The notes under the pieces: model-generated
The model's database searches: none
The model's input: the letters and a program-made list of their open reading frames with translations, nothing else
What the model was told of the DNA's origin: nothing
Made by a program: the position numbers and the translations under genes
IMG/VR virus record: IMGVR_UViG_3300043256_000338
Coordinates: 1-61,439 of that record
Source of the DNA: a virus
DNA length: 61,439 bases
Reading direction: 5' to 3' (one strand)
Shown here: in pieces, positions 39,111 to 49,152 of the stretch
Numbering within the stretch: position 1 is the stretch's first letter
Layout: each line of letters opens with the position of its first letter

Positions 39111-40867
39111 AGGTCACCCTCCAGCACCGAGACTACAGGAAATGTGCTCATCGACTTGCCAGCAGAATCCAGATGGCGAATCATGATCCTGTCCGTATCG
39201 ATGCGCGACTTCTCGATGTACTCGACCCTATCGACATTCTCGACGGCGACCGTGATCCCAACCGTGTCCGGGGAGATTGAGATGAGCTCCTCGCCAGGGG
39301 ACGGTTTGCTCGAACCGGTGATCAACTTCGGCGTCGACTTCGTCCCATCCGTCGCCACGACCCTGAGCAGATCTCTCGGCTGCCGGCGCTGGATCAGGTT
39401 CGTGTAGTCGATGTCCGCAACCGTGATTGCCTGATCCGCCGACGCGATGTTCGAGATGGCCTCGAGATCCTCTGCGAACGTAGGGAGGTAGAAGGCCGTC
39501 CGCCTCCCCTTCAGCGCGTGCAAGAGCCGTCGCATGTCCCAGAGCTCCTGTCGCGACCTCGTGAAGAACCCCTTCTGGGACGCCCGCTTGCTAACACTCT
39601 GGTTCGTGAAGATTTCCGGGAAGGATACCCGGCTGTCGATCGCCACGATCAGCCGGCGCCACTGCTCCCGAATCGTAGCCCCGTCGACAAAGTTGTCGTC
39701 ATCCAGCAGTACTCGAGCCACGCCGGACGCCGGGGTGTAGGAGCTGAACGCCGAGACGTCCGAGAGGTCCACGCCATTGTCGGTCACCACGAACTTCGCC
39801 GCGGTACGCTGCAGGTTTACCCGCCAGCGATCCTGGGCGACCGCCTCGAGCAGAACCGCCGTCCTGACAGGGATGACCAGGGCGCCGGCCGTGAAGGCCT
39901 TGGTGAACGGGCTCGAGAACGTGACCGTCGTCGATGTGAAGGAAGCAATCTGCAATGCCTCGAAATTGTCGTAGCCATCCCAGGCCACCGCAACCTGCTC
40001 CTCGGCAAACGTCGAGCAGTCCGTGTTGGTGACAGTGATCACGGTGTCGTTGATGGCAATGTCATTCACCAGATCCACAGACTCGAACCAGACGGGCACG
40101 CCGTAGACCCGCCCCTGGCCGTCAAACAGCGCGCTGTCGAGCCTCCGGCGCTCGTCCCCCTCTGTCACATAGGCCAAATCGTACGTGGACCGTGGGACCT
40201 CCCGGAGCGCCGCGCGCTGCTCCTGGCCGTTCGAGGCCCTCCGGATCATTGTGACCCATTCCAAGATCTCCAGGATCGGCGACTCTGGCAGGAACGGAAA
40301 CACGACCGACCGTTGCCCAGAAATAGGAATCGACCGGGCGACAGGCCCCCCGAGCGGGTCCGTCATCGTGAATTCGAGGGTCCCCGCGATCGACGGCGGG
40401 CCGATCGGATCGATCGTCAAGTCGTGGACTATCCCCGAGAGAGGCCCAATGACCACCGTGGGGGGCGGCGGGAGAGGATTGGAGAGCGTAACGCCGGCGC
40501 CGGCCGAGGAATCGTCGTAAGCCGTCCAGGAGACATCCCCGGACCTCCAAGAGCTGTAGACCTCCACCTCGACGATGACGACCGACAAGATGATGCCCAC
40601 GTCGATCGACACCGGCAGCACGTACACGTCATCGAAGAAGTCGTCCCCGAGCCCGAGGCTCTGGAAGCCTCCGAAGAACTTCCGGTTCCGGGCCCCGATC
40701 ACGTCGCGCGGGTGCCCGAGAAGCGTCGTCGTCAGCGGGGATGCGAACGATGGGAATTCGTCCTGGATCGAGATGCTCGCCGAGATCGTTGGCGCCACGA
40801 TCGTCGAATCGATCGGCGTCACCGGAAAGAGCTGGTCACCCTGGAGCGTAGTCGAGAAGGTGGTCAT
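39107..40867 (-). CDS. Distal tail assembly protein, 586 aa
   Basis: Not assigned with certainty; probably a distal-tail hub protein. The sequence is almost entirely beta-type (VIVEVEVYSSWRSGDVSW, DIAINDTVITVTNTDC) with FYLPTFAEDLEA near the end. That piece occurs in DUF2460-like and related tail proteins encoded before DUF2163. The ATG directly follows the upstream TAG. Confidence 0.6.
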   Translation of the reverse strand: MTTFSTTLQGDQLFPVTPIDSTIVAPTISASISIQDEFPSFASPLTTTLLGHPRDVIGARNRKFFGGFQSLGLGDDFFDDVYVLPVSIDVGIILSVVIVEVEVYSSWRSGDVSWTAYDDSSAGAGVTLSNPLPPPPTVVIGPLSGIVHDLTIDPIGPPSIAGTLEFTMTDPLGGPVARSIPISGQRSVVFPFLPESPILEILEWVTMIRRASNGQEQRAALREVPRSTYDLAYVTEGDERRRLDSALFDGQGRVYGVPVWFESVDLVNDIAINDTVITVTNTDCSTFAEEQVAVAWDGYDNFEALQIASFTSTTVTFSSPFTKAFTAGALVIPVRTAVLLEAVAQDRWRVNLQRTAAKFVVTDNGVDLSDVSAFSSYTPASGVARVLLDDDNFVDGATIREQWRRLIVAIDSRVSFPEIFTNQSVSKRASQKGFFTRSRQELWDMRRLLHALKGRRTAFYLPTFAEDLEAISNIASADQAITVADIDYTNLIQRRQPRDLLRVVATDGTKSTPKLITGSSKPSPGEELISISPDTVGITVAVENVDRVEYIEKSRIDTDRIMIRHLDSAGKSMSTFPVVSVLEGDL

Positions 40868-41857
40868 CTAGGACACCAGGTAAGCGCAGCCGGCGTTCCG
40901 CGTACCGAGCACCGTCGGATCGACCGATGATAGCTTCTGCCCCCATGGGAAGAATTGCCACGTATCCGACCCGATGACTTTCTGCTCCTGCGGTTGGATG
41001 TTCCCCATATTCACGAACCGAACGTCAGGCATGGTCCCAAGCGGCATGTACAGATTCGAGCTCACCGAAAACGTCGTGAGAATCGGGATCATGTTGATCG
41101 ATGCCGCATTGGCGGCACCCCTCTGGAACGATGCCAGCGATGGACCTCCGCCGTACCGGCCGAACGCACGGCCAGTCGAGACGGCGATTGCATCCCCGTC
41201 GAGCACGTTGTCGATCGTCGCTGGGTTCCCCTCCGAGAAAGCAAGCCACTTCGAGTTGGTGATCTGGTTCCGAAGTAGCGTCGCCCGCATCGTTGCGAGG
41301 TTCCCGGACGCTGCGGTCGCTACGTGGGCAGAGTCGAGCCACGGGCCACGGTGGTTGATGGACCACGGCTCGTCACCGTTGCTCGTCAGGTTGAACTCTG
41401 CGCCGTACTTGTAGGCGCCGCCAGCCCAGGTGAACCACTTGTCGGCGTCACGGATCTGGCCGAACCCGAAGTGCATGTAGCGGCCGTCACGGTTGAACTC
41501 GACTATGCAGTGTGCGTACCGATCCGTCGCCGTCGCTACGTCGTTTGCGAAAACCCACAACTGCGCATCCGATATAGTCAGTGGAAAATCGACGTTTGAG
41601 TCGAACGACGAATCGCCAGCCTCTCCACCAAACGACACCGGGGTCGAGGAGGCCGTCGACTGGCTCATGTCGATCTGATCGCCGGCCCACTGGTACTGGA
41701 CGAACAGGTCCCCTATATCCAGGTCGAGCGTATTGCCAGGCAAGTCGATCCCGTCGACGCTGTTCCAAGTGTTCGTCAGGGTCGAGGTCAGGAACGTGTG
41801 GATCGCCGCCATGATGTCGTCGGTGCTAGAGATCCCCTGGTCGTTAAGAACCGTCAT
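40868..41857 (-). CDS. Virion structural protein, 329 aa
   Basis: Not recognised. Starts TVLNDQGISSTDDIMAAIHT. The rest is beta-rich and Gly/Asn/Trp-rich (YMHFGFGQIRDADKWFTW), like minor tail or fibre-associated proteins. Overlaps the upstream gene by one base. Confidence 0.6.
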   Translation of the reverse strand: MTVLNDQGISSTDDIMAAIHTFLTSTLTNTWNSVDGIDLPGNTLDLDIGDLFVQYQWAGDQIDMSQSTASSTPVSFGGEAGDSSFDSNVDFPLTISDAQLWVFANDVATATDRYAHCIVEFNRDGRYMHFGFGQIRDADKWFTWAGGAYKYGAEFNLTSNGDEPWSINHRGPWLDSAHVATAASGNLATMRATLLRNQITNSKWLAFSEGNPATIDNVLDGDAIAVSTGRAFGRYGGGPSLASFQRGAANAASINMIPILTTFSVSSNLYMPLGTMPDVRFVNMGNIQPQEQKVIGSDTWQFFPWGQKLSSVDPTVLGTRNAGCAYLVS

Positions 41858-43563
41858 CAGGCCCCCTGCAATGCGTGGTAGGTCCAGTGGCGATCGAGAT
41901 TGCAGTTGTTGAAGACGTACCAGTAGTTGGTCCCGTCGTCGATCTCGTCCTCAGCGTTGATGAACCCGCCGCCGCCGTCGATCCTCTGGTCGAGGAATCG
42001 CACACCGCCGAGCTCTCCGAGCAATCTCGGGTCCGCACCGGTGGTGTCCGCGATCGTCATTTCCCAGAGCACCGGGAGCTCCGGGTCCCCCTCGTTTCCC
42101 ATCGGGACAAAGCGGTTCGTGTTCGCCTGCCCGCCGACCCCGGTGCCGGCCGGGTCCTCCGTCAAGCACCAGAAGGCCCAACGCTCCCGAAGTGCGCTCA
42201 CCGACGAATCGCCGATGAATTCATCCGCCGTCTGGAACGCCGATCCGATCGTATCGAAATCGCCGCCAGGGATGATGTTCGCAAAGGAGTAGGACGTGAT
42301 CCGGTCGATGTCTCCATTCGAGGCGTTGCCGAACCCGTTGCGAGCCGTCACCCAGCCACCACCGGGAGTGAGCACTTGGCCCGGGCCAGCGGAGTCCGCC
42401 GACGCAGACGCAATACAGAGATTCATTCCAGCCCAACGAGAAGACGTCGACCCTTGATTGAGATCATGCCTCGATGAGCACCCAAGGACAGCAAGCGGCA
42501 CGGGGAACTGAGCAGCGGTGCCATAGTTGTCGTGAGCACCAAGCCACATGTTCGAGTAGACCCCTGGAGCGATGTTGAACTCGATGATGATCGCCCTGTC
42601 GGTGATCCGCATCCAGTAATCGAACGCCTCGTCCTCCAGAATGACGTAGGACCCGAAGTCGTTGTCCGGGTAGCGCCCGACAGATTGCACCAGCTGCGCA
42701 TCCCAGTCGTTGCCGGCGACGTACTGCTGCATCCCCATGATCTCCCAGTTGGCGACCGTGGAACCATTCGTGTACGAACGGATGCCGACGTGGAAGCCGC
42801 CAGACGACGTGATGATGAGCTCGCGGTCCGTCGTCGAGTCGGTGAAATCCTGGAAAGTCAGATCGATCGTCGCATCGTTGTTCCCAGCACCAGTCGTCGC
42901 GATCGCCGTGAGCCCAGGGTTCCGATGGTAGATACCGCGCGTCGTGATTGTAAGTCCAGTAATCACGCCACCGGACTCGGACGAAACGGTGACGGTCGCC
43001 GCATTTGTGGCCTGTGGGGCGTCGTAGCCCGTCCGCGTATCTCCACCGACCACAGAGAGAACATCGCTCACTGAGTAGCCGGTACCGCCAGCGTTGACCG
43101 CGACCGTCGCAACCTCCTGCGTGATCCGGTCCGGCACCCAGCCATTCCCAGCGAAGATGACCGACGCAATCGTCACCACACCGACACCGGACCCGGTGAT
43201 GATTGCCGTGTTGAACTCGTCCGGAGTGCCGTTGTCCGTCGGGATCGTCGAGTAGCACCCCTGCTGTCGGAGCCGGACAGCCGTCACCACCCCAGTTGAA
43301 ACGGTAGTAACCTCGAGCGTGGCCCGACAATTCGCGAGGACTGACGGAAATACCTCAGATGAGGCACCATCTGCGATCTGGAGGAAGTCGCCCACCGCGT
43401 AGCCACTGCTTCCACCGGAGACCACAGCGCCGATCGTTGTCACGCTATCGTTGGTGTCATCCGCGAACGCGAGGACCTTCCTGAGCATATCGATGTAGTT
43501 GATGGCGCTGGGCGCCACCTTCCACTCCATCCCTGCCCCGCCGCCAGATGCGATGAACCCCAC
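41857..43563 (-). CDS. Virion structural protein, 568 aa
   Basis: Not recognised by family. Long beta-rich protein with repeated GGxGYxVxD(V/F)L motifs (SSGYAVGDFLQIADG, GTGYSVSDVLSVVGG) of the type found in phage tail fibre or baseplate wedge proteins. Several Trp-rich strands lie in the second half. The stop overlaps the next ATG by one base. Confidence 0.65.
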   Translation of the reverse strand: MGFIASGGGAGMEWKVAPSAINYIDMLRKVLAFADDTNDSVTTIGAVVSGGSSGYAVGDFLQIADGASSEVFPSVLANCRATLEVTTVSTGVVTAVRLRQQGCYSTIPTDNGTPDEFNTAIITGSGVGVVTIASVIFAGNGWVPDRITQEVATVAVNAGGTGYSVSDVLSVVGGDTRTGYDAPQATNAATVTVSSESGGVITGLTITTRGIYHRNPGLTAIATTGAGNNDATIDLTFQDFTDSTTDRELIITSSGGFHVGIRSYTNGSTVANWEIMGMQQYVAGNDWDAQLVQSVGRYPDNDFGSYVILEDEAFDYWMRITDRAIIIEFNIAPGVYSNMWLGAHDNYGTAAQFPVPLAVLGCSSRHDLNQGSTSSRWAGMNLCIASASADSAGPGQVLTPGGGWVTARNGFGNASNGDIDRITSYSFANIIPGGDFDTIGSAFQTADEFIGDSSVSALRERWAFWCLTEDPAGTGVGGQANTNRFVPMGNEGDPELPVLWEMTIADTTGADPRLLGELGGVRFLDQRIDGGGGFINAEDEIDDGTNYWYVFNNCNLDRHWTYHALQGA

Positions 43564-43566
43564 GTG

Positions 43567-46239
43567 CTATCCCCTTCCACCCTGCTGGATGCCGTCTTGA
43601 TTGTCCCGGACCACGGTAGCAATCTCCGCCTGAACCTGATCGTCGTTCCGGATCGCCTCGCGGAAGACCTTTCCGCCAACGATGATCTGGGGAGTCACGC
43701 TCACCGAGACCTCCGGAGCCGGAGCCTGGATCACCGTCGTCTTCTCGTTCGACTTCCTGTTCAGGATCGCCGCGGTCTCCGCTGCCGGCACGATAGTCCC
43801 AGACGAGGGAGGCGTGAAGGGGGTCGGAAGCCCCGATCCCGGGATGAAGGCCCCGCCACTGCCAGGGAGCACCGAACCGCCGGTAACCCGGGTAGCGAAG
43901 CGACTCGCCGAGCTCGAGACCCGCCTCGAAGCCCTGGACGCCGCCACCGACGCCGAAAGCGGCGACCTGGACGGCACGAACAGCTCTGGGCCACCCTCGT
44001 TGACGAAGAACCTTCGACCAGCCGACGCCGACGCCCCAGTCCTGGCAGCGGCCCCGCCACTGATCCCGGACGTGATCGCCCTCAAAATCAGCGCTTTGAT
44101 GATCGCAGCGACGATGTCCTTCGCGATGTTCCGCAAGATGTTTGAGAGCTGCTCCTTCAAGGCGTCTAGATCGTTGGCACCACTGATCGCGAACTCGGCA
44201 AGAGCATCTGACGTCCTGTCGATCCCGGAGACCAGCGCATTGGCAAACGCATCACCAAGCTGCAGAGCCTTGTCGCGTGCGTCAATCAATACCTTCGTGA
44301 AGTCTTCCATCTGGGTTCGGGCTTCATCGCCCGCACCAGGAAGCTCACGTAGCAGCCTCAGACGTTCCGCTAACTCAGCGTTGCCGCGAGCCAGAGCCTC
44401 GATCTCGGCAAGCGCCGCCTGCGATTCCTCAGAACCGATATCGAGGCCGGCCTTGCGTATTGCTTGCTCAGCACGCAAGCGTTCCATGAGAACGTCTCGC
44501 TCTACGCCCTCAAGTCCGATAAGCCTCCGCTGGTTATCGAGGTTCTGGAGTTGCCCTTTCAACGCACGGCCAGTCCGGCGACGAAGCTCGGCTAGTTGAC
44601 GTTCGGACTCGGCGGCAGCATTGATCTTTGCAGTTGCCTGATCCTGGACAGTGACGTAGTCCGTCGTCAACCCGGCAATCCGCTGCGTCTCATCGCCAAG
44701 CGCGCTGAGGTCTCCAGCAGTCATGAGGAATGCATCACCTGTAGCAGAAGTATCGGCAGCCATCGCGATCAGTTCCTCGCGAGTGACGCCGATGAAGCCG
44801 GCTGCGATGTCTTGCTTCTCGCCGAGCGTCAGCGTCTGGTCCCCAAGCTCGGCAATGATCCCAGCGATCAGCGTAGCGTTGACTCCCAGATCGTTGAGCC
44901 CCTCTCGGAGATTGGCTAGCTGGACTTGTGTGTCTTCACCTTGCGGGAATAGTTGCAGCTCGTTGCCGAGTCGCTGTTGCTGGAACCGAAGTCGATCCTG
45001 TTCTGCCGGCTGTTGATCGATGTCTTCACTTCGACCAAAAGTTCCGATAAATGGCACAGTAATGCCAGAACTAGATGCGGCACCTACGCGAGCCTCTTCC
45101 GCAGCAGCAGCACCCGCAGCACCCGCTCCGGTAGTAGTCGTGCGCCTACGAAATTGACCAACTACATCCCCAGCGCCAGTAGTCAACCTTGCCATGAACT
45201 CGAGCGCTTCACCAAGGTTTTCGATGAACGGGCCAAATTGCTCACCCAGTATGATGAAAGCATTCGACAACCGTGCGACAGACTGCTCAAAACTCGGGCC
45301 CAGCTGCTTGAACGCCGCGTCGATATCGCCGGCAGCGCCCTCGAGCGCGAACACCAGCCTCTCGCTTGTGAGCTCGCCGGCGGCGCCCATCGCCCGGAGC
45401 TCTCCAATCGTCACCCCGAGCTGCTCGGCCAGCTTCTCCGCCAGGAGCGGAGCGCTCTCAAGCAGGCTCCTGAGCTCGTCCCCTTGTAGCCGTCCAGAGG
45501 CCAATGCCTGGCCCAGCTGGGTGATTGCCGAACGGACCTCTTCCGACGATGACCCGCCCACGATGAACGCCTGGTTGAGCGTTCTCAGGATCCCAACCGT
45601 CCGTTCTGCATCGACCCCAAGATTCCGAGTCGCGATTCGCAGACGAGCGAAAGTTGCAGCGTTCCGCTCAATCGAGGTCCCCGTCTCTTCGGAGACCTGC
45701 CGAATCCGGTCGAAATTGGCTTCGGTCTCCTCCACCGAGCCGGAGACCGCCTTGATCCGGCGTTGGAGTCGCTGGAACGCAGAAGCATTGTTGATGATCG
45801 AGCGAATCACCAAACCTGTCCCCAGGGCAGCGATCGCCGTCTGCAGCCCACCGACCTCAAATCGGGTTTCGCGTGCCCGCCTGGCCACGTTACGTAGCCC
45901 TGCCGGGATTCGACGGAGAGACCGGACTGCCGCATCAGACGTCCGCCGAATTCGGTCAAGAGCTCGCGGGAGCCCCGTAAGACGCTCCCGTTCCACCTGG
46001 CGCAGAACAGCCCGGAGCCTTTCGGCTTGCCGGGTCACGCCTTGCAGGCGGACAGTAGAAGAAGCCAGAGCAGCACGATCGACCGTGAGCTTCACCGGGG
46101 CGAACGTTCTCGCCAGGGTCCGCTTGAGCTTCTTCGCCCGGTCTTCCATCGAATCGAGCTCGCGCTTGACGAGGCGCGAGCTCCGCTGGACGGTATCCGT
46201 CTTCAGCACGATCTGGATCGGGAAAGTCTCGGCTGCCAA
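43567..46239 (-). CDS. Tape measure protein, TTG start
   Basis: Sets the tail length and probably helps DNA entry. The 890-aa protein has a tape-measure domain at about 100-310 (FQRLQRRIKAVSGSVEETEA, LNQAFIVGGSSSEEVRSAIT, GQALASGRLQGDELRSLLES). Long helical and coiled-coil stretches follow, with one hydrophobic helix and a C-terminal GRRFFVNEGGPELFVPS. TTG 46239 has GGAGG upstream and follows the GT stop by two bases. 890 aa would suggest a tail of roughly 130 nm by the usual 1.5 angstrom per residue rule. Confidence 0.9.
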   Translation of the reverse strand: MAAETFPIQIVLKTDTVQRSSRLVKRELDSMEDRAKKLKRTLARTFAPVKLTVDRAALASSTVRLQGVTRQAERLRAVLRQVERERLTGLPRALDRIRRTSDAAVRSLRRIPAGLRNVARRARETRFEVGGLQTAIAALGTGLVIRSIINNASAFQRLQRRIKAVSGSVEETEANFDRIRQVSEETGTSIERNAATFARLRIATRNLGVDAERTVGILRTLNQAFIVGGSSSEEVRSAITQLGQALASGRLQGDELRSLLESAPLLAEKLAEQLGVTIGELRAMGAAGELTSERLVFALEGAAGDIDAAFKQLGPSFEQSVARLSNAFIILGEQFGPFIENLGEALEFMARLTTGAGDVVGQFRRRTTTTGAGAAGAAAAEEARVGAASSSGITVPFIGTFGRSEDIDQQPAEQDRLRFQQQRLGNELQLFPQGEDTQVQLANLREGLNDLGVNATLIAGIIAELGDQTLTLGEKQDIAAGFIGVTREELIAMAADTSATGDAFLMTAGDLSALGDETQRIAGLTTDYVTVQDQATAKINAAAESERQLAELRRRTGRALKGQLQNLDNQRRLIGLEGVERDVLMERLRAEQAIRKAGLDIGSEESQAALAEIEALARGNAELAERLRLLRELPGAGDEARTQMEDFTKVLIDARDKALQLGDAFANALVSGIDRTSDALAEFAISGANDLDALKEQLSNILRNIAKDIVAAIIKALILRAITSGISGGAAARTGASASAGRRFFVNEGGPELFVPSRSPLSASVAASRASRRVSSSASRFATRVTGGSVLPGSGGAFIPGSGLPTPFTPPSSGTIVPAAETAAILNRKSNEKTTVIQAPAPEVSVSVTPQIIVGGKVFREAIRNDDQVQAEIATVVRDNQDGIQQGGRG

Positions 46240-46241
46240 GC

Positions 46242-46640
46242 CTACCTCCGTCGGCGATTGCTACCGAAGCCCCCAGCGGGCTCGGCGGGTGGCGCTGGAT
46301 TGGACGACTGCGACTGGTGCTCGCCAACCCACTCCATGTAAGTCCCGTCCATCACTTTGATCACCACCTCCAGCAGGCGGCGAGCTCCCTTGTCGAGTCC
46401 TAGCTCGTACCCGTGATCCCGGATCTTCGACACTGGGATCGGGCCGACTGACAGCCCAAGGGGGCGTTCGGTCGAAAGATCCCAGAACCAGTCGAGGTAG
46501 ATCTCGGATCCAAGAGGAATCCAGTATGCCTCGTCATCATCGAACCACTCAGGCGGAGGACGCCCCTTCTCGAGGCCAGCCCTTACTGACCATCCGTCTC
46601 GGTTGTACTTACACTCCCATCTAAGACGGGAGGCAAGGAG
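46242..46640 (-). CDS. Tail assembly chaperone T extension (-1 frameshift part)
   Basis: The -1 frame continuation of the chaperone gene. After the slippery GGGAAAC at 46640-46646 the ribosome would read 132 more residues, including WECKYNRDGWSVRAGLE and YLDWFWDLSTERPLGL, to give a GT product of about 281 aa. The frame has no credible independent start: the first in-frame GTG is at 46433, which would remove most of the conserved part. Sequence ends in a basic RRRR. Same arrangement as lambda gpG/gpGT. Confidence 0.8.
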   Translation of the reverse strand, partial: LLASRLRWECKYNRDGWSVRAGLEKGRPPPEWFDDDEAYWIPLGSEIYLDWFWDLSTERPLGLSVGPIPVSKIRDHGYELGLDKGARRLLEVVIKVMDGTYMEWVGEHQSQSSNPAPPAEPAGGFGSNRRRR

Positions 46641-47086
46641 TTTCCCAGGGCAGCCGCGTCCTCATCGGGCACCTCGTCATCGAAGGACTCGATGAACGAC
46701 AGCGGGTTCGAGAAGTGGTTGCGGACATCGTCAAACATCCATTCGGGTAGCGCATTCACTAGCGCCGAGACGTTGGCGATGTTGAACAGCGCATCGTTCC
46801 CCTCAGAATCTTTGAAGCCCTCCCAGCTTGTCAGAATGAACTTCGGAAACAGCTCGCGATCGTGCTCGCGATTGTCCTCGAGCTCACGCACCGATAGCTT
46901 CCCGGCCCGAAGGCGACGTGCACTCCGGGCGCTGCGCTTGAGTAGCGAACTGAAGTAGGGTCTGTTTGCCTCACCGGCAAACTTACCGATCAAAACAGGT
47001 TCGCCTTCGAGCTCCATGAGCTCGAAACGAGTCGTCTCCGTAGCATCTACATTGAGCTTACGGATATGACTGAAGTCAGCGGTCAA
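46583..47086 (-). CDS. Tail assembly chaperone G, TTG start
   Basis: A 167-aa chaperone for tail-tape assembly. Starts at TTG 47086 because AGGAAGGGG lies six bases upstream; no ATG is close. The main domain covers about 1-130 (FSHIRKLNVDATETTRFELM, REHDRELFPKFILTSWEGF) with a tail of acidic residues. It sits between the tail tube and tape measure genes, the standard place. A -1 frameshift near its end gives the GT form. Confidence 0.8.
   Translation of the reverse strand: MTADFSHIRKLNVDATETTRFELMELEGEPVLIGKFAGEANRPYFSSLLKRSARSARRLRAGKLSVRELEDNREHDRELFPKFILTSWEGFKDSEGNDALFNIANVSALVNALPEWMFDDVRNHFSNPLSFIESFDDEVPDEDAAALGNSLPPVLDGSVSTTETDGQ
46614..46646 (-). promoter_or_regulatory. Programmed -1 frameshift signal
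   Basis: Slippery heptamer G GGA AAC (46640-46646), in the zero frame of the chaperone gene, fits the X XXY YYZ rule. A 7-nt spacer and a 5-bp GC hairpin CTCCC / GGGAG with 9-nt loop (46614-46632) follow, the classic stimulator distance. The -1 frame is open for 132 codons to just before the tape measure gene. Confidence 0.85.
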
Positions 47087-47099
47087 TTCGTGCCCCTTC

Positions 47100-48701
47100 C
47101 TATGGGACGATCGGGAAGATTGTGATTCCGAACACGGTGTCGAGAACCGGGTCGATGAACGCCTCACCAGTCAGCGTCAGTTGGACCGATTCGTTGACAG
47201 GAAGCTCGCGCGATCCGCCTCCCAGCTTCATGGATGGGATGTCGGTCACGATCGCCCCGTCCGCGTTCTTCACGATGGTGTCCATGCTTACCGTCGCGTT
47301 TGCACGGATCCGCGCCGGGACAAGGGGGCTCGTGAACAGGATGTTCCCCTCGATCGTCACGGCCAGATTGCCGATGTTGATGAATCGAGCCCCGAGTACT
47401 CCGAGAACTTTCTCCGGCGTCACGTTGTTGTTGATCGTGAGCGTGAGCGCCTTGAAGTCGGTAGTGAGGCCCGTCTCATCGACGTCGGTGACCCGGAGCC
47501 TCGTGATGTTCGAAGAAGTGTTGAGAGCCGCGTCCTGGACAGGCACGAGCGGAACGCTAGCTCCGGTCTTGCGGCTCGCGTTATCGACCGGATCCTGGGC
47601 GTCGGTCGACACGAAAGCGAACGTCACCGTGGATTTGTCCGTGAGCGGAAGCGACCACGCGAGCTGGTTGCAGTAGCTGTTGACCAGGTACTCGAACCCG
47701 TCCGGGTTCGCGACCGGAGTCGGGGGAGTCGTCTCGAAAAGGTTCGACCAGGCGCCCTCGAAGAGGAAGATCCGCTCGAGAAACTCGGACGAATCCACCG
47801 CGACCGGGCGAACGAAGATCCCGAACAGGAGATCCAGCGCAGTGGTCGGAGCCGTCCCGTCGGTGAACTGAAGCGCAGCGTCGACCTTGTCGCACACGAT
47901 CGTTCCGGCAGTCGCGCTCACCGAGACGATGCGCGCATAGCCGACCATATCGTTGGCAGCCGCGTTCTCGAACCCATTGACCGTTGCGCCGGCAGAATCC
48001 GGCGATCCGATGTGGACGAACATGCCAGGGACGAGCCCGAACTGCTGGAAATCGGTGATGTCGGCAGCGGATGCGAGCGTCGCCTGCTTCGTGCCGGAAT
48101 CCCAGGTCCAGGTAAAGTCGACAGCGGCAGCCAACGAGCGAAGCCCGGCCAGCTCGATCGAGTTGTTCTGGGTTGCCGACGGGGTCTCGTCGACCAGCGC
48201 CTCAGCTACCGTAACGGCGACAGCAGAGGTCGCGATGTCGGCGTCGAGCGATTTGATCCCGTTGTTGGCCGAGTCGGAATGTCCCCTGGCGTAGATGAGG
48301 GTTGCGTACTGGGCAGACGCCCACTCGAGTTTGTCTGCCTGAGCAGCAGACAGAGCCGCCACGGTGTAAGCGTCGGTAGAGGCGACGACCGCAGACGGGG
48401 TGATCGTCAGATCTGCGTTGACTGCAGTCGCGAACGCGAACCCCTCGATGAAGTCGAGGAACGAGTCGAGCGTCAAGTCAGCAGTGAACTCGACCGCAGC
48501 ATCCAGGTCCGTGATCGTGCCGGGGCGAGCTCCACGAATCTTTGAGATCGGGTTGCGAGAGACCGTCGTGATCTCCGGGCCGAAATTCTGAATCTCGTTC
48601 GGCTCGAGCAGCTTCCAGTCGCCAACGGACGTCGTGAAGACATCGAAAGCAGACTGGATCGCGTATGACAGCGAGAATGTGTTGGTTAGAACGCGTCCCA
48701 T
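47100..48701 (-). CDS. Major tail tube protein (probable)
   Basis: A 533-aa beta-rich protein encoded directly before the tail chaperones, where the tail tube gene sits. The middle carries long strand-rich regions (TFVHIGSPD-like, ATAGTIVCDKVDAALQF). The end (LPVNESVQLTLTGEAFIDPV) resembles tail tube or Ig-like beta ends. It is large for a simple tube protein, so it may carry an added surface domain. I base the call on synteny and composition. Confidence 0.65.
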   Translation of the reverse strand: MGRVLTNTFSLSYAIQSAFDVFTTSVGDWKLLEPNEIQNFGPEITTVSRNPISKIRGARPGTITDLDAAVEFTADLTLDSFLDFIEGFAFATAVNADLTITPSAVVASTDAYTVAALSAAQADKLEWASAQYATLIYARGHSDSANNGIKSLDADIATSAVAVTVAEALVDETPSATQNNSIELAGLRSLAAAVDFTWTWDSGTKQATLASAADITDFQQFGLVPGMFVHIGSPDSAGATVNGFENAAANDMVGYARIVSVSATAGTIVCDKVDAALQFTDGTAPTTALDLLFGIFVRPVAVDSSEFLERIFLFEGAWSNLFETTPPTPVANPDGFEYLVNSYCNQLAWSLPLTDKSTVTFAFVSTDAQDPVDNASRKTGASVPLVPVQDAALNTSSNITRLRVTDVDETGLTTDFKALTLTINNNVTPEKVLGVLGARFINIGNLAVTIEGNILFTSPLVPARIRANATVSMDTIVKNADGAIVTDIPSMKLGGGSRELPVNESVQLTLTGEAFIDPVLDTVFGITIFPIVP

Positions 48702-48747
48702 GGCACGACCATCCTTTCGTGAAGCACGGTATCAACTCCGGTTGCCA

Positions 48748-49152
48748 CTATCTACCTCGGATGCCTTTCAAAACCCCAGCCTCCACGAATCGGGCTGGCG
48801 CTTGCGCTGAGCTCCCACCGTTCAGAACGCCTATGTACGCCGTGTTGTTGCTGATGTAGAGCGGCCCCATGCGGAGCTTGTAGGTCTTGGCAATTCCTTG
48901 GGAGAGAGCCTCGTTCGCGGAGACCTTGGCGATCGCCTCAGCAACGATAGCGGCGCGATTCGTCCCGCTTGGGGCAGCCGACCCATCCAGCTTCGGGGCG
49001 GATCCAACGGATGGCGTCCACCGCGACCTGGCGAAGTTGGTGTCCACCGGTGTCTCGGTCGTGAGCACCTGCATGATCCGCAGCTGGGTTTTCCCGACCT
49101 CCCTCGCCGTGAATTGGTTCAGAGCTCGTAGGATCCGGTCGCTCTCTGACAT
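48748..49152 (-). CDS. Neck / tail completion protein, HK97 gp10-like
   Basis: A 134-aa protein with the usual gp10-like pattern: ILRALNQFTAREVGKTQLRI, TPVDTNFARSRWTPSVGS, and YISNNTAYIGVLNGGSSAQA. This family joins the head connector to the tail. TGATG overlap with the upstream gene. Confidence 0.72.
   Translation of the reverse strand: MSESDRILRALNQFTAREVGKTQLRIMQVLTTETPVDTNFARSRWTPSVGSAPKLDGSAAPSGTNRAAIVAEAIAKVSANEALSQGIAKTYKLRMGPLYISNNTAYIGVLNGGSSAQAPARFVEAGVLKGIRGR

Noticed and set aside
39518-40930. Plus-strand ORF of 470 codons
   Set aside because: Antisense to a tail gene. Extreme Arg/Asp composition is typical of a shadow frame.
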